This document shows positions 51,823-59,386 of a stretch of DNA of 64,000 bases, in pieces. Location of the stretch: positions 1 through 64,000 of the forward strand of contig NZ_RHOJ01000011.1 in assembly GCF_003946485.1 (NCBI RefSeq), read 5' to 3'. Position 1 is the first letter of the stretch; each line of letters begins with the position of its first letter. Origin of the DNA: Lacticaseibacillus jixianensis. Its GTDB lineage: Bacteria > Bacillota > Bacilli > Lactobacillales > Lactobacillaceae. Made by a program: the position numbers and the translations under genes. Under the pieces are notes generated by a model. The model was not told the DNA's origin. It worked only from the letters and a program-made list of their open reading frames with translations, and searched no databases.

Positions 51823-52878
51823 TTAACCTCCAATGACCGAAACCGGATCAACGCTCAGCACCGACTTGATTGGGATCAGACTCCCGAGCAGCGCCATCAC
51901 GAGCAGCCCCGCCCCGACGGCCGCCAGAATCGGGATGTCGAATGCCATCGGCACCGCCGCCGGCATCGCCAGCGCGGTCAGCGCCGTAAGCCCCGCCGCG
52001 ATGATCATGCCACTGAGTACCAACAGCAGCGACTGCGCCACCGTGGCGCCCACCAGAACGCGGCTGGGGATCCCCTGCGCGCGCAGCACGGCGTAGTTCG
52101 GCAGCTTTTGCATCGTCAGAATGTACAGGAACACCGCGATGATGATCAGCGAAATGACCATCAGGAACCCGATCATCAAAACGAAGGTCGCGTTTTGGGC
52201 CGAGTAACCTGGCAGCTTCTCGATGACCTGCTGCGTCTTGTAGGTCTTCACGCCGCTACGGGTGTTTTGGTACTTGGCGTCCTTGGAAATGATGGCCGAT
52301 GCCACTGGCCCGGCTACGATCCCGCGCAGGCGCCGCCACGTTGCCAGCCGGCCGTAGACGATCGGGGCAATGTTCAACTTGGCCTTCGCGGTGAAGCCCA
52401 CGATCGTATATTTTTGCTTATCATCATTGAGGGTCAGCTTGTCACCCAGCTTGTAACCGGCGGTCTTAAACGCGGTATCGACCACGACTTCGGTGGCCTT
52501 CTTCACGTTGCGTCCGGCCGTCAGCTTCAGGTCCTTGGCGATGTACTGGCTCGCCTTCAGCCCGAGAAACACGGCGGACTGCTGCTTTTGGCCCTTCGCC
52601 TTGGCGACCACGCTGGTTTCGCCGATCACGGCCTCGTTCTTGGACAGCGGGCCGATCTGCTTGCTGCTCAAAAACGACTGACGCATATCGGTGTTCGCAT
52701 CCGCGTTCAGCGTAATGCGGGCGGCGTCCCAACTGTAAATAGCATCCGTATTCTGCTGGGCCAGGCCGAGCGCCAGGCTGGTGAGAATGAGGATCAGGTA
52801 ACCGATCAGGGTGATCATGAAGACGATCAACCCCGAGCGGAGTTTTTCCTTTTTGATTTCTTTTAGGGCTAAAAACAT
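51823..52878 (-). CDS. hrtB: Heme-exporter permease HrtB-like
   Basis: 351 residues, the length of HrtB. MFLALKEIKKEKLRSGLIVF start, one N-terminal membrane helix, an external domain (about 45-230) and three C-terminal helices of the FtsX fold. Assignment as HrtB rests on the gene order with hrtA and a TetR regulator and on the operators at 53719-53779. Its ribosome site directly abuts the repeat cluster at 52899. Confidence 0.82.
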   Translation of the reverse strand: MFLALKEIKKEKLRSGLIVFMITLIGYLILILTSLALGLAQQNTDAIYSWDAARITLNADANTDMRQSFLSSKQIGPLSKNEAVIGETSVVAKAKGQKQQSAVFLGLKASQYIAKDLKLTAGRNVKKATEVVVDTAFKTAGYKLGDKLTLNDDKQKYTIVGFTAKAKLNIAPIVYGRLATWRRLRGIVAGPVASAIISKDAKYQNTRSGVKTYKTQQVIEKLPGYSAQNATFVLMIGFLMVISLIIIAVFLYILTMQKLPNYAVLRAQGIPSRVLVGATVAQSLLLVLSGMIIAAGLTALTALAMPAAVPMAFDIPILAAVGAGLLVMALLGSLIPIKSVLSVDPVSVIGG

Positions 52879-52898
52879 GAGTTAATCTCCTTTAATTT

Positions 52899-53204
52899 AA
52901 GGTGCGGCGGGTTCGCGCATTTAGGGGGACAGCCAGCCTAGGTCAAGGCATTGCCGGCGTTTTTTGCCGGCGAGGGCTTGACCGTAGCTGGATGCTCCCC
53001 CGTTGCGAACCCAAAGCCCGATTATGAAGGTGCAGAGGCTTGGCGCACTTAGCCCGACAGCTAGCCTAGCTTCCACCATTGTCGGCGTATTTTGCCGACG
53101 AGGGTGGGAGCGTAGCTAGATGCTCGGGCGTTGCCAAGCCGACGCCCGATTACAAGGTGCGGCGGGTTCGCGCATTTAGGGGGACAGCCAGCCTAGGTCA
53201 AGGC
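52899..53204 (+). repeat. Palindromic repeat cluster, two complete and one truncated copy
   Basis: Units start at 52899, 53027 and 53154. Unit 1: GGGTTCGC/GCGAACCC, GGGGGA/TCCCCC, GGTCAAG/CTTGACC, GCCGGCG/GCCGGC. Unit 2: GGCTTGGC/GCCAAGCC, CCCGA/TCGGG, CTTCCACC/GGTGGGAG, TGTCGGCG/GCCGACG. Unit 3 repeats the first 51 bases of unit 1 exactly, then breaks inside the hrtR coding end. Confidence 0.92.
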
Positions 53205-53693
53205 GGCGCGCAGCTGCGCGATTCGCGCCTCGGCGGTTGCCGGCGCCAGAATAATGTCCTTCACGGTTTGGTGGTACAGCACCGTGAACGCCCACTGCTT
53301 GGCCGCGCCACCAGGGCTGAGTTGCGTGGGCGTCTCACCCAAGTAGCCTTCGTTGTAGCGAAAATGCTGCTGGATCAGTTCGTGGTACTCGCACTGGCTG
53401 GTAGTTTCAACAAACTGGCGCAGCGCTGCGATGTACTCGTCCACGTTGCCGGTAGTCGGCCGCTTGGGCATCCCCCGGTGGATCACCCCCATCGCGATGC
53501 CGAACAGGTACTGATACGCATCGGTCAGGTCGGTGAAGTACTTGTAAAACGCGCCGCGGGCGATGCCGGCATCCTTCACGATCCGCGCCACCTGGGCGTC
53601 TGCCAGCGGGTAATGGGAAAATTCATTCAGCAGCGCCTGGCGGATGCGCGCCTGCTTGTCTTCATCTAAATGTTCAAAAGTGGGTAATACCAA
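53193..53693 (-). CDS. hrtR: TetR-family heme regulator HrtR-like
   Basis: 166 residues with N-terminal HTH (VARIVKDAGIARGAFYKYF, about 35-53) and a ligand domain of unusual brevity. In Lactococcus lactis HrtR senses heme and represses hrtRBA at ATGACACAGTGTCAT; near copies of that site lie upstream here. The final three codons and stop fall inside the truncated repeat copy, so the C-terminus was altered by the repeat. Confidence 0.82.
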   Translation of the reverse strand: MVLPTFEHLDEDKQARIRQALLNEFSHYPLADAQVARIVKDAGIARGAFYKYFTDLTDAYQYLFGIAMGVIHRGMPKRPTTGNVDEYIAALRQFVETTSQCEYHELIQQHFRYNEGYLGETPTQLSPGGAAKQWAFTVLYHQTVKDIILAPATAEARIAQLRAALT

Positions 53694-53718
53694 GGGTTAG
53701 TCCTCGCTTTCCGCTATG

Positions 53719-53779
53719 GTGACGCCGTGTCACCGCTTGTCGATGTTGATCAGTATACGCGTCGGTGACACAGTGTCAA
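53719..53779. promoter_or_regulatory. Two HrtR-type operators
   Basis: GTGACACAGTGTCAA (53765-53779) differs from the L. lactis HrtR operator only at its outer bases. GTGACGCCGTGTCAC (53719-53733) has the same TGAC-N5-GTCA frame. They lie 26 and 72 bases upstream of the hrtR start. Confidence 0.75.
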
Positions 53780-53818
53780 CTTTTTTGGTTGATTTAGTTT
53801 CAGAAAGCTTTTCGCAAA

Positions 53819-53880
53819 GTGAGTTGACACTCACTTTTTAGCCGGGTATAGTGACCGATGTTAAGTGAGTCAGCACTCAC
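53819..53880 (+). promoter_or_regulatory. Promoter with two TetR operators for the ABC exporter
   Basis: TTGACA (53824-53829), 17-base spacer, TATAGT (53847-53852). Two dyads GTGAGT-N4-ACTCAC at 53819-53834 and 53865-53880, one over the -35 and one downstream of the start point. Likely bound by the TetR protein encoded third in this operon. Confidence 0.8.
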
Positions 53881-53896
53881 CAAGGAGACGATACGA

Positions 53897-54619
53897 ATGA
53901 CAACAAGACTAATCGATTTGAAGCACCTGCAAAAGAAGTTCGGTCAACAAACCGTGCTGGCGGACGTCTCGCTGCACGTTGACGCGGGCCAGATCCTCGG
54001 CCTCATTGGGCCCAGTGGCGCCGGCAAGTCCACGGCGATCAAAATCGCGCTGGGTATGGAAGTCGCAGACGGCGGCGACGCGCTGGTGCTCGCTACCCAC
54101 ATGCCCAACCGCCCCCTCCTTGGCCGTATCGGTTACATGGCCCAGGACGATTCGCTGTACGACGCCCTCACCGGCGCGGAGAACCTGCGCTTTTTCGGCC
54201 GGATGAAGGGCGTCAAAAAGGACGCGCTGGCGGCAGATATCGCCCACGTCGCCGATGTCGTGGACCTCACACCCGCCCTCGCCAAACGGGTCAGCGGTTA
54301 TTCCGGCGGCATGCGGCGCCGGTTATCCCTGGCGATTGCCCTGCTCGGTGACCCCGAGCTGCTGGTGCTGGACGAGCCGACCGTCGGCATTGACCCGGCG
54401 CTGCGGCGCAAGATCTGGCACGAGCTGCATCAACTGCGCGACGCCGGCCGCGGCGTACTGATCACGACGCACGTGATGGACGAGGCCGAACTCACCGATG
54501 AGGTCGCCCTGCTGCTCGACGGCAAGGTCATGGCCTACGACGCGCCGGCCAAGCTCGAGGCGCTGTACCAGGTCAAGACGATCGAAGAAGTCTTCTTGAA
54601 AGCGGAAGGAGTGGCTTGA
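53897..54619 (+). CDS. ABC exporter ATPase
   Basis: 240 residues with Walker A GPSGAGKST, signature YSGGMRRRLS, Walker B LLVLDEPTVG and switch His in TTHVMDEAE. Drug- or lipid-exporter type. ATG 53897 follows AAGGAG; the frame opens further upstream but would pass through the operator. Two bases from the permease gene. Confidence 0.9.
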   Translation: MTTRLIDLKHLQKKFGQQTVLADVSLHVDAGQILGLIGPSGAGKSTAIKIALGMEVADGGDALVLATHMPNRPLLGRIGYMAQDDSLYDALTGAENLRFFGRMKGVKKDALAADIAHVADVVDLTPALAKRVSGYSGGMRRRLSLAIALLGDPELLVLDEPTVGIDPALRRKIWHELHQLRDAGRGVLITTHVMDEAELTDEVALLLDGKVMAYDAPAKLEALYQVKTIEEVFLKAEGVA

Positions 54620-54620
54620 T

Positions 54621-55772
54621 ATGCGCGCACTTTATATCGCCCGCCGCGTGGTGACTGAGCTCATTCGCGACAAACGCACCCTGGCGCTGATGTTTGTGGC
54701 GCCAGTGTTGATCATGTTTTTGATGAAGCTGATTTTTACTCAAAGCGCCTCGACCAGTGTCAAAGTCGCCACCGTCGACTTGAACAACAACGTCCGCACC
54801 ACGCTAAACGACATCAAGCACGTCGCAGTATCCAAAAAGGCCAGCAACGCCAGCGCGCAACAAGCGCTGCGGGATCAAAAGGTCGACGCCGTGATTCACG
54901 AAACCAGCGCCAGCCACTACACCATCACCTACGCCAACACCGATGCCACCAAGACCAGCCTGGTCAAGGCCGGCTTCAACGCGGCGCTGACCCAAAACGG
55001 CATGAAGACGCTGAAGCAGACGACCGTCAAGCTGAGCAGGACCGTCAGCCAAATGGCCGCCACCATTGCCAGGCTTTCCCCGCAGGCGGCCGCGGCCATG
55101 AAGCAGCCCAAAGCCAAGGCGCAGCCGCGCGCCAAGATCAAGAGCCGCTACAACTATGGCGACAAGAACACCGACTTTTTTGACAAAATCGTGCCGATCC
55201 TGATGGGCTTTTTCGTCTTCTTCTTCGTGTTCCTGATCTCCGGCATGGCACTGCTCAAGGAGCGCACGACCGGCACGCTGGACCGCCTGCTGGCCACCCC
55301 GGTGCGGCGCGGCGAGATCGTGCTCGGCTACATGATCAGCTATGGCATCCTGGCACTGATTCAAACCGTCATCATCGTGCTGACCACCGTTGGCTTTATG
55401 GGCGTTGAGATCACCGGGTCGCTGGGGGCAGTGATGGTGATCAACTTCCTGCTAGCACTGGTCGCCCTCGCGTTTGGCATTCTGCTGTCGACTTTAGCGC
55501 AGTCAGAATTTCAGATGATGCAGTTCATCCCCATCATCGTGATCCCCCAAATCTTCTTCTCCGGCATCGTGTCACTGGATTCGCTGGCGAGCTGGGTCAA
55601 AGACATCTCCTATGTGCTGCCGCTGACCTACGCCGGCAACGCGATGACGCAAATCATCATGGACGGCACCAAGCTCACCAGCCTGGGTGTCGACATCGGC
55701 GTGCTTCTGCTCTTCCTGCTGGTCCTGACCGGCCTGAACGTTCGCGGCATGCGGCGTTATCGCAAGGTGTGA
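54621..55772 (+). CDS. ABC-2 exporter permease
   Basis: 383 residues: first membrane helix at about 20-38, a large external domain to about 190 with an Ala/Lys/Pro-rich stretch (KQPKAKAQPRAKIK), then five helices and the ERTTGTLDRLLATPV motif of ABC-2 permeases. Pairs with the preceding ATPase. Substrate unknown. Confidence 0.88.
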   Translation: MRALYIARRVVTELIRDKRTLALMFVAPVLIMFLMKLIFTQSASTSVKVATVDLNNNVRTTLNDIKHVAVSKKASNASAQQALRDQKVDAVIHETSASHYTITYANTDATKTSLVKAGFNAALTQNGMKTLKQTTVKLSRTVSQMAATIARLSPQAAAAMKQPKAKAQPRAKIKSRYNYGDKNTDFFDKIVPILMGFFVFFFVFLISGMALLKERTTGTLDRLLATPVRRGEIVLGYMISYGILALIQTVIIVLTTVGFMGVEITGSLGAVMVINFLLALVALAFGILLSTLAQSEFQMMQFIPIIVIPQIFFSGIVSLDSLASWVKDISYVLPLTYAGNAMTQIIMDGTKLTSLGVDIGVLLLFLLVLTGLNVRGMRRYRKV

Positions 55773-55802
55773 TAAACTGATCGCAGCAATAAGGAGGCCT
55801 CT

Positions 55803-56438
55803 ATGCAAGTCAATTCAGTTGAAACCCTTTTGGCCAACAGCCTGGCACAGTCAGCCCTGTCAAAAAAGCAGCAGGACGTGCTGAAGGCCTGCCTGACGCT
55901 TTTTGCCGAGCAGGGGTACGACCGCACCACCACCGCCGACATCGCGCAGCTGGCCGGCGTGTCGGAAGGCACCGTGTACAAGCATTTTAACAATAAGCGC
56001 GAGATCCTCGACGCCTTGCTTGAGCCGCTGAAAGCCAGCGTGCTGCCCGCCGTCGCGGATGAATTCGTCGCCGAAACGGTCAATCAACACTTCGCCTCGC
56101 TGGGAGCCGCGCTGCGGTTTCTTATCAGCGACCGCATGCGCTTCGTTCTCGACAACCGGTTGATCATCCGCGTGTTCCTGCAAGAAGTCCTGGTCAACGC
56201 CGACTTGTTCGCCAGTGCCTTGGCAATGGCTAAGCAACGCTTTGTCCCGGCCGTCCTGCCCATGCTGGTAAAATTCAGCCAGCCCCAGCACCCCCTCACG
56301 CTCGAATCATTTCGGCCGATATTCGGGCTGATGCTGACGTACCTATTGCCCGTCATCCTGAAGCCGGAACTGCAGCTCGATGTGGATCAGGCCACGGACC
56401 AAATCCTGGCCAAGGTCATGCCGGCCCTAGAAGCCTGA
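55803..56438 (+). CDS. TetR-family regulator of the ABC exporter
   Basis: 211 residues; HTH with TADIAQLAGVSEGTVYKHF (about 44-62). Third gene of the exporter operon with GGAGG before its ATG. Probably autoregulates through the GTGAGT-N4-ACTCAC sites and senses the exported compound. Confidence 0.88.
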   Translation: MQVNSVETLLANSLAQSALSKKQQDVLKACLTLFAEQGYDRTTTADIAQLAGVSEGTVYKHFNNKREILDALLEPLKASVLPAVADEFVAETVNQHFASLGAALRFLISDRMRFVLDNRLIIRVFLQEVLVNADLFASALAMAKQRFVPAVLPMLVKFSQPQHPLTLESFRPIFGLMLTYLLPVILKPELQLDVDQATDQILAKVMPALEA

Positions 56439-56458
56439 CCTGCAATCACAATAATTGA

Positions 56459-56506
56459 CCACGCCTACTTTCGGCTTGATCTGCAGAAAGTAGGCGTGGC
56501 CTTTTT
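56459..56506 (+). terminator. Terminator of the ABC exporter operon
   Basis: Fourteen-base perfect stem CCACGCCTACTTTC/GAAAGTAGGCGTGG followed by CCTTTTTG. Confidence 0.95.
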
Positions 56507-56541
56507 GAAACGAAGCGGCAGCGCGTGGCCTGACCCGCCCA

Positions 56542-56557
56542 TGTTTCACGTGGAACG
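56542..56557. promoter_or_regulatory. parS-like ParB binding site
   Basis: TGTTTCACGTGGAACG; its complement is identical to the site at 37934 (15 of 16 matches to parS). It is intergenic, between two terminators. Confidence 0.75.
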
Positions 56558-56578
56558 CGTCAGGCCTAGTTCATGGCA

Positions 56579-56694
56579 TTAAAAAAGCAGCGTCTGCCCG
56601 CTGCTTGGCGTATCTATCCTAAGGAGGAGGTAAGACGTTAGGAGTCACGTCTTGGTGGGACTATCTCATATTGGAAGTGTCTTATCTCTTCCAT
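56579..56694 (-). ncRNA. Candidate small RNA with anti-Shine-Dalgarno segment
   Basis: Minus-strand transcript of about 115 nt predicted from a promoter at 56701 and a terminator (AAGCAGC/GCTGCTT, 56585-56606, then six T). It folds as GGAAG/CTTCC and AAGACGT/ACGTCTT hairpins, then an unpaired ACCTCCTCCTTAGG, then the terminator. It could encode an 18-residue peptide from an ATG near 56701, but no ribosome site precedes it. Layout resembles csRNA- or RsaI-type Gram-positive regulators. Confidence 0.5.
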
Positions 56695-56700
56695 AAATTA

Positions 56701-56730
56701 AGTTTACCAGATGAATTAGTGCGCTTGCAA
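56701..56730 (-). promoter_or_regulatory. Promoter of the candidate small RNA
   Basis: Minus strand TTGCAA (56725-56730), 18-base spacer, TAAACT (56701-56706). AGAAAGCGCTTGCA over the -35 matches 12 of 14 cre positions. The 85 bases up to the IS30 end hold no gene I can support. Confidence 0.5.
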
Positions 56731-56815
56731 GCGCTTTCTATTGCTTTTTTAAATTTCGGTCCTGTTAGTCGCTCTAGCCCGCGAGCGCTTGAATAGTCGA
56801 AGCCTGCTTTATTAG

Positions 56816-57934
56816 GCGACGGATTTACACTGCAAGTGCAACAAATTAGCCAAATAGAAAGACTCATAGCCTGAGTCCTTGTAAAATGGAATCACCACAA
56901 CACCACAACAAGGAGAACTCGACTATGAGCCCGTACAATCATCTTACCTTAAAGGAACGCGAAACGATACTGCTTGGCCTCAATAATGGCCTGACTCAAG
57001 AAGCCATTGCGAAATCTCTGGGGCGCTCACGAAGCACCATCAGCCGTGAGGTCGCTCGCAATGGCGGCTGGGAGAATTACTCTGTAGCGGAAGCTCAGAC
57101 GCGTTACGAGAAGGTTCGTGAGCACTCTCGCCGACCACGGATCCTCGCAGATGATCAAGTGTGCGAGTGCGTGGTCCGCTACATCGTTGAGCTGCACTGG
57201 TCGCCTGAACAGATTGCCGGACGTCTACGCCACGAAAGCACTCCGATTCAGATCAGTTACCCAACGATTTATCGCGGCATCTACCGCAACAACCTTGGCG
57301 TTCCGCTTAGAAGCCATGGTGCTCGTGGTATTGCCCGACAGCTGTGTCATCGCGGTAAGACGCGTAAGGTGAAAGGCACCATCAATGAAAGACGTGGCCG
57401 GTTCAACGATGCGCCTTGGATCCATAACCGCCCATTATCAGCGGAGAATCGGAGCTGGTTTGGTCATTGGGAGGGCGACACGGTCCGCGGCAAGACTGGA
57501 CACTCAGCTCTAGTCACCTTAGTCGACCGTAGATCACGGTATCTGCTTTCAGTGCGAGTATCAACAGCCAATGCCAGTCAGGTCGAGAACGCAATGGTGG
57601 CCCTGCTAAGTGAACAGCCACGAGGCCGGGTGAGAACCGTTACGCCCGACCGAGGAAGCGAGTTTGCACACTATCAAGCACTCAGTCAGGAACTGGCAAT
57701 TAAAGTGTTCTTCCCAGACCCTCATGCCCCGCAACAGCGCGGCACCAACGAGAATACCAACGGTCTAATTCGTGAGTATTTCCCTAAAGGAACCGACTTA
57801 GATTTACTAAGTGATCAGGACATCACCACGTTCGTTGAACAACTGAATAACCGACCACGCAAGGTCTTAGGCTGGAAGACACCAGCTGAAGTCTATCTAG
57901 GTAAAAAGTTGCACTTGATTTGACAATTCGTCGC
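56816..57934 (+). mobile_element. IS30-family insertion sequence, complete
   Basis: About 1.12 kb. Imperfect terminal repeats of about 27 bases: the left end starts GCGACGGATT and ends CAAGTGCAAC, and the complement of the right end starts GCGACGAATT and ends CAAGTGCAAC. One intact transposase gene lies between. No certain target duplication is visible. Its base composition is lower in GC than the neighbours. Confidence 0.82.
56925..57923 (+). CDS. IS30-family transposase
   Basis: 332 residues: N-terminal HTH (LTQEAIAKSLGRSRSTISRE), then a DDE catalytic core with Asp in GHWEGDTV, Asp in TPDRGSE and Glu in NENTNGLIREYFPKG. Full length and undamaged, so possibly active. AAGGAG nine bases before ATG 56925; the frame extends slightly upstream. 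Confidence 0.95.
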   Translation: MSPYNHLTLKERETILLGLNNGLTQEAIAKSLGRSRSTISREVARNGGWENYSVAEAQTRYEKVREHSRRPRILADDQVCECVVRYIVELHWSPEQIAGRLRHESTPIQISYPTIYRGIYRNNLGVPLRSHGARGIARQLCHRGKTRKVKGTINERRGRFNDAPWIHNRPLSAENRSWFGHWEGDTVRGKTGHSALVTLVDRRSRYLLSVRVSTANASQVENAMVALLSEQPRGRVRTVTPDRGSEFAHYQALSQELAIKVFFPDPHAPQQRGTNENTNGLIREYFPKGTDLDLLSDQDITTFVEQLNNRPRKVLGWKTPAEVYLGKKLHLI

Positions 57935-58034
57935 ACACCAGGACTCACTAAGAGGTATGATTAACTACAATCACAAACTGGTGATCACGCCCGTTCCGCC
58001 ACTGTCACCAGGAGAGTAACGAAGGAGTATGTCC

Positions 58035-58556
58035 ATGACCGAAACCCAAATCATCCCTGTCACCGAAGCTCAAATCCCCACACTGGTGCAGCTGGCCCGC
58101 ACCACTTTCGCCGATACGTTCAACGCGAACACGGCGCCGGCGGACATGGCGGCCTTTCTAGACGCGGCGTACTCGCCAAAGCAGCTCACCCAAGAGCTGC
58201 GCACGCCGGGCACGACCTTCTGGTTCATCACAGTCGCTGGCACGCCGGCCGGGTACCTCAAGCTTAACGTCGATGCCGCCGTGACTGCCGATGTGCAGGC
58301 GAAAAACGCGCTAGAGCTGGAGCGCATCTACATTTTACCGGCGTACAAGCACCAGGGCCTGGGCAGCAAGCTCTACGCCCACGCCTTGAAAATGGCAAAG
58401 GACCTGCACAAAGACACCATCGCGCTCGGCGTCTGGGAACACAACGAACCCGCTAAGGCCTTCTACGCCGCCCGCGGCTTCCACAAAGTCGGCGAGCACG
58501 CCTTTGTCGTGGGCAGCGACCCCCAGCACGACTGGCTGATGGAAGCGGCGGTGTAG
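58035..58556 (+). CDS. GNAT acetyltransferase, PaiA-like
   Basis: 173 residues. ELERIYILPAYKHQGLGSKL is the acetyl-CoA loop, and GVWEHNEPAKAFYAARGF closes the fold. The layout, including the TFADTFNAN start and AGYLKLNVDAA, parallels Bacillus PaiA, a polyamine N-acetyltransferase. ATG 58035 lies seven bases after GGAG; the ATG at 58029 is too close to it. Confidence 0.85.
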   Translation: MTETQIIPVTEAQIPTLVQLARTTFADTFNANTAPADMAAFLDAAYSPKQLTQELRTPGTTFWFITVAGTPAGYLKLNVDAAVTADVQAKNALELERIYILPAYKHQGLGSKLYAHALKMAKDLHKDTIALGVWEHNEPAKAFYAARGFHKVGEHAFVVGSDPQHDWLMEAAV

Positions 58557-58585
58557 CCCCATCCTCCACCCATCTTTCGAATTAA

Positions 58586-58634
58586 AATTAAAAACTCTCC
58601 TCACGTTTGCGCATTCCTGCAAACATGGGGAGAG
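58586..58634 (-). terminator. Terminator of the amidohydrolase operon
   Basis: CTCTCC-N4-GTTTGC/GCAAAC-N4-GGAGAG stem (58595-58634), T5 on the minus strand. May also serve the acetyltransferase gene on the plus strand. Confidence 0.8.
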
Positions 58635-58741
58635 CTTTGCTGTCAACTGAATTGGGTCACCGCTTAATGGCACGTGATGGCGCCGCTGGTGATCCCGCGA
58701 GCAAGGTTCTCGCGCCGCAGTGCCCCTTTATCTCTTGCAAC

Positions 58742-59377
58742 CTACGCGAAGAACCAGTTGCTGGCGTCGGTGTAAACTTTCTCGACTGTCTCAGGCTTGT
58801 CGTCACCCGGCAGATCCGCACTGCTCTTGAGGCCGGTGCGGGCCAGGACGTAGCACAAGCCCTGGTAGCTTTCGCGGTACAAAGCCAGCTCCTGCGTATC
58901 GATCTGAATAGGCTGGCCAGGGGCGACCGGGACCAACTCGTCGCGCTCGTAAATACAATCGCCGGACAGGATCTTCCAGACCCCGTTTTGCTTCTCCAAC
59001 CGGGTGAAAATGCGCGCGTAGGAGTGCAGATCAACGGCCTGGCCGTCCAGCTTGATGCGCGGCGACAACATCATCACCGTCATTTCACCGATGGCCTTGC
59101 CGCCGTTGACCCAGACGGTGGTGTAGTTGATTTTGTGCTTCGACCCGCCGCCGTTGGCCTGCGCCAGCTTTTCAAAGTAACCCTTCGCCGGGCCGTCATA
59201 CCAGGAGACGTGGATCTGGGCGTCATCACTGTAGCAGGCCGCCTCTTGGGCGTACAGCCCGTTGTCGCGGGTGTAGCGCTCGTACTCCAGCAGTTCGCGG
59301 ATCGCGGCCCGGTCAGCGAGCGCCTGCTTATCGGTTTGGTCCAGCGGGGCATCATAGAATTTTTTATCAGTCATCAT
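58742..59377 (-). CDS. NTF2/SnoaL-like protein
   Basis: 211 residues; residues 15-150 fit the cone-shaped NTF2-like fold (DRAAIRELLEYERYTRDNG, DDAQIHVSWYDGPAKG). Relatives are small-molecule isomerases, cyclases or dehydratases. Last gene of the TetR operon, nine bases after the MBL gene, with AGGAGG upstream. Role unknown. Confidence 0.75.
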   Translation of the reverse strand: MMTDKKFYDAPLDQTDKQALADRAAIRELLEYERYTRDNGLYAQEAACYSDDAQIHVSWYDGPAKGYFEKLAQANGGGSKHKINYTTVWVNGGKAIGEMTVMMLSPRIKLDGQAVDLHSYARIFTRLEKQNGVWKILSGDCIYERDELVPVAPGQPIQIDTQELALYRESYQGLCYVLARTGLKSSADLPGDDKPETVEKVYTDASNWFFA

Positions 59378-59386
59378 AAAAACCTC

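Noticed and set aside
53858-53896. Upstream start for the ABC exporter ATPase
   Set aside because: It would put the second TetR operator inside the coding region and lacks a ribosome site; ATG 53897 follows AAGGAG.
56620-56634. AAGGAGGAGG on the plus strand as a ribosome site for a small gene
   Set aside because: No start codon follows at a usable distance and the frames are short; the segment makes better sense as the complement of an unpaired C/U-rich part of a minus-strand RNA.
56682-56867. 61-residue minus-strand frame
   Set aside because: It starts inside the IS30 end, has no ribosome site and overlaps the candidate small RNA promoter.
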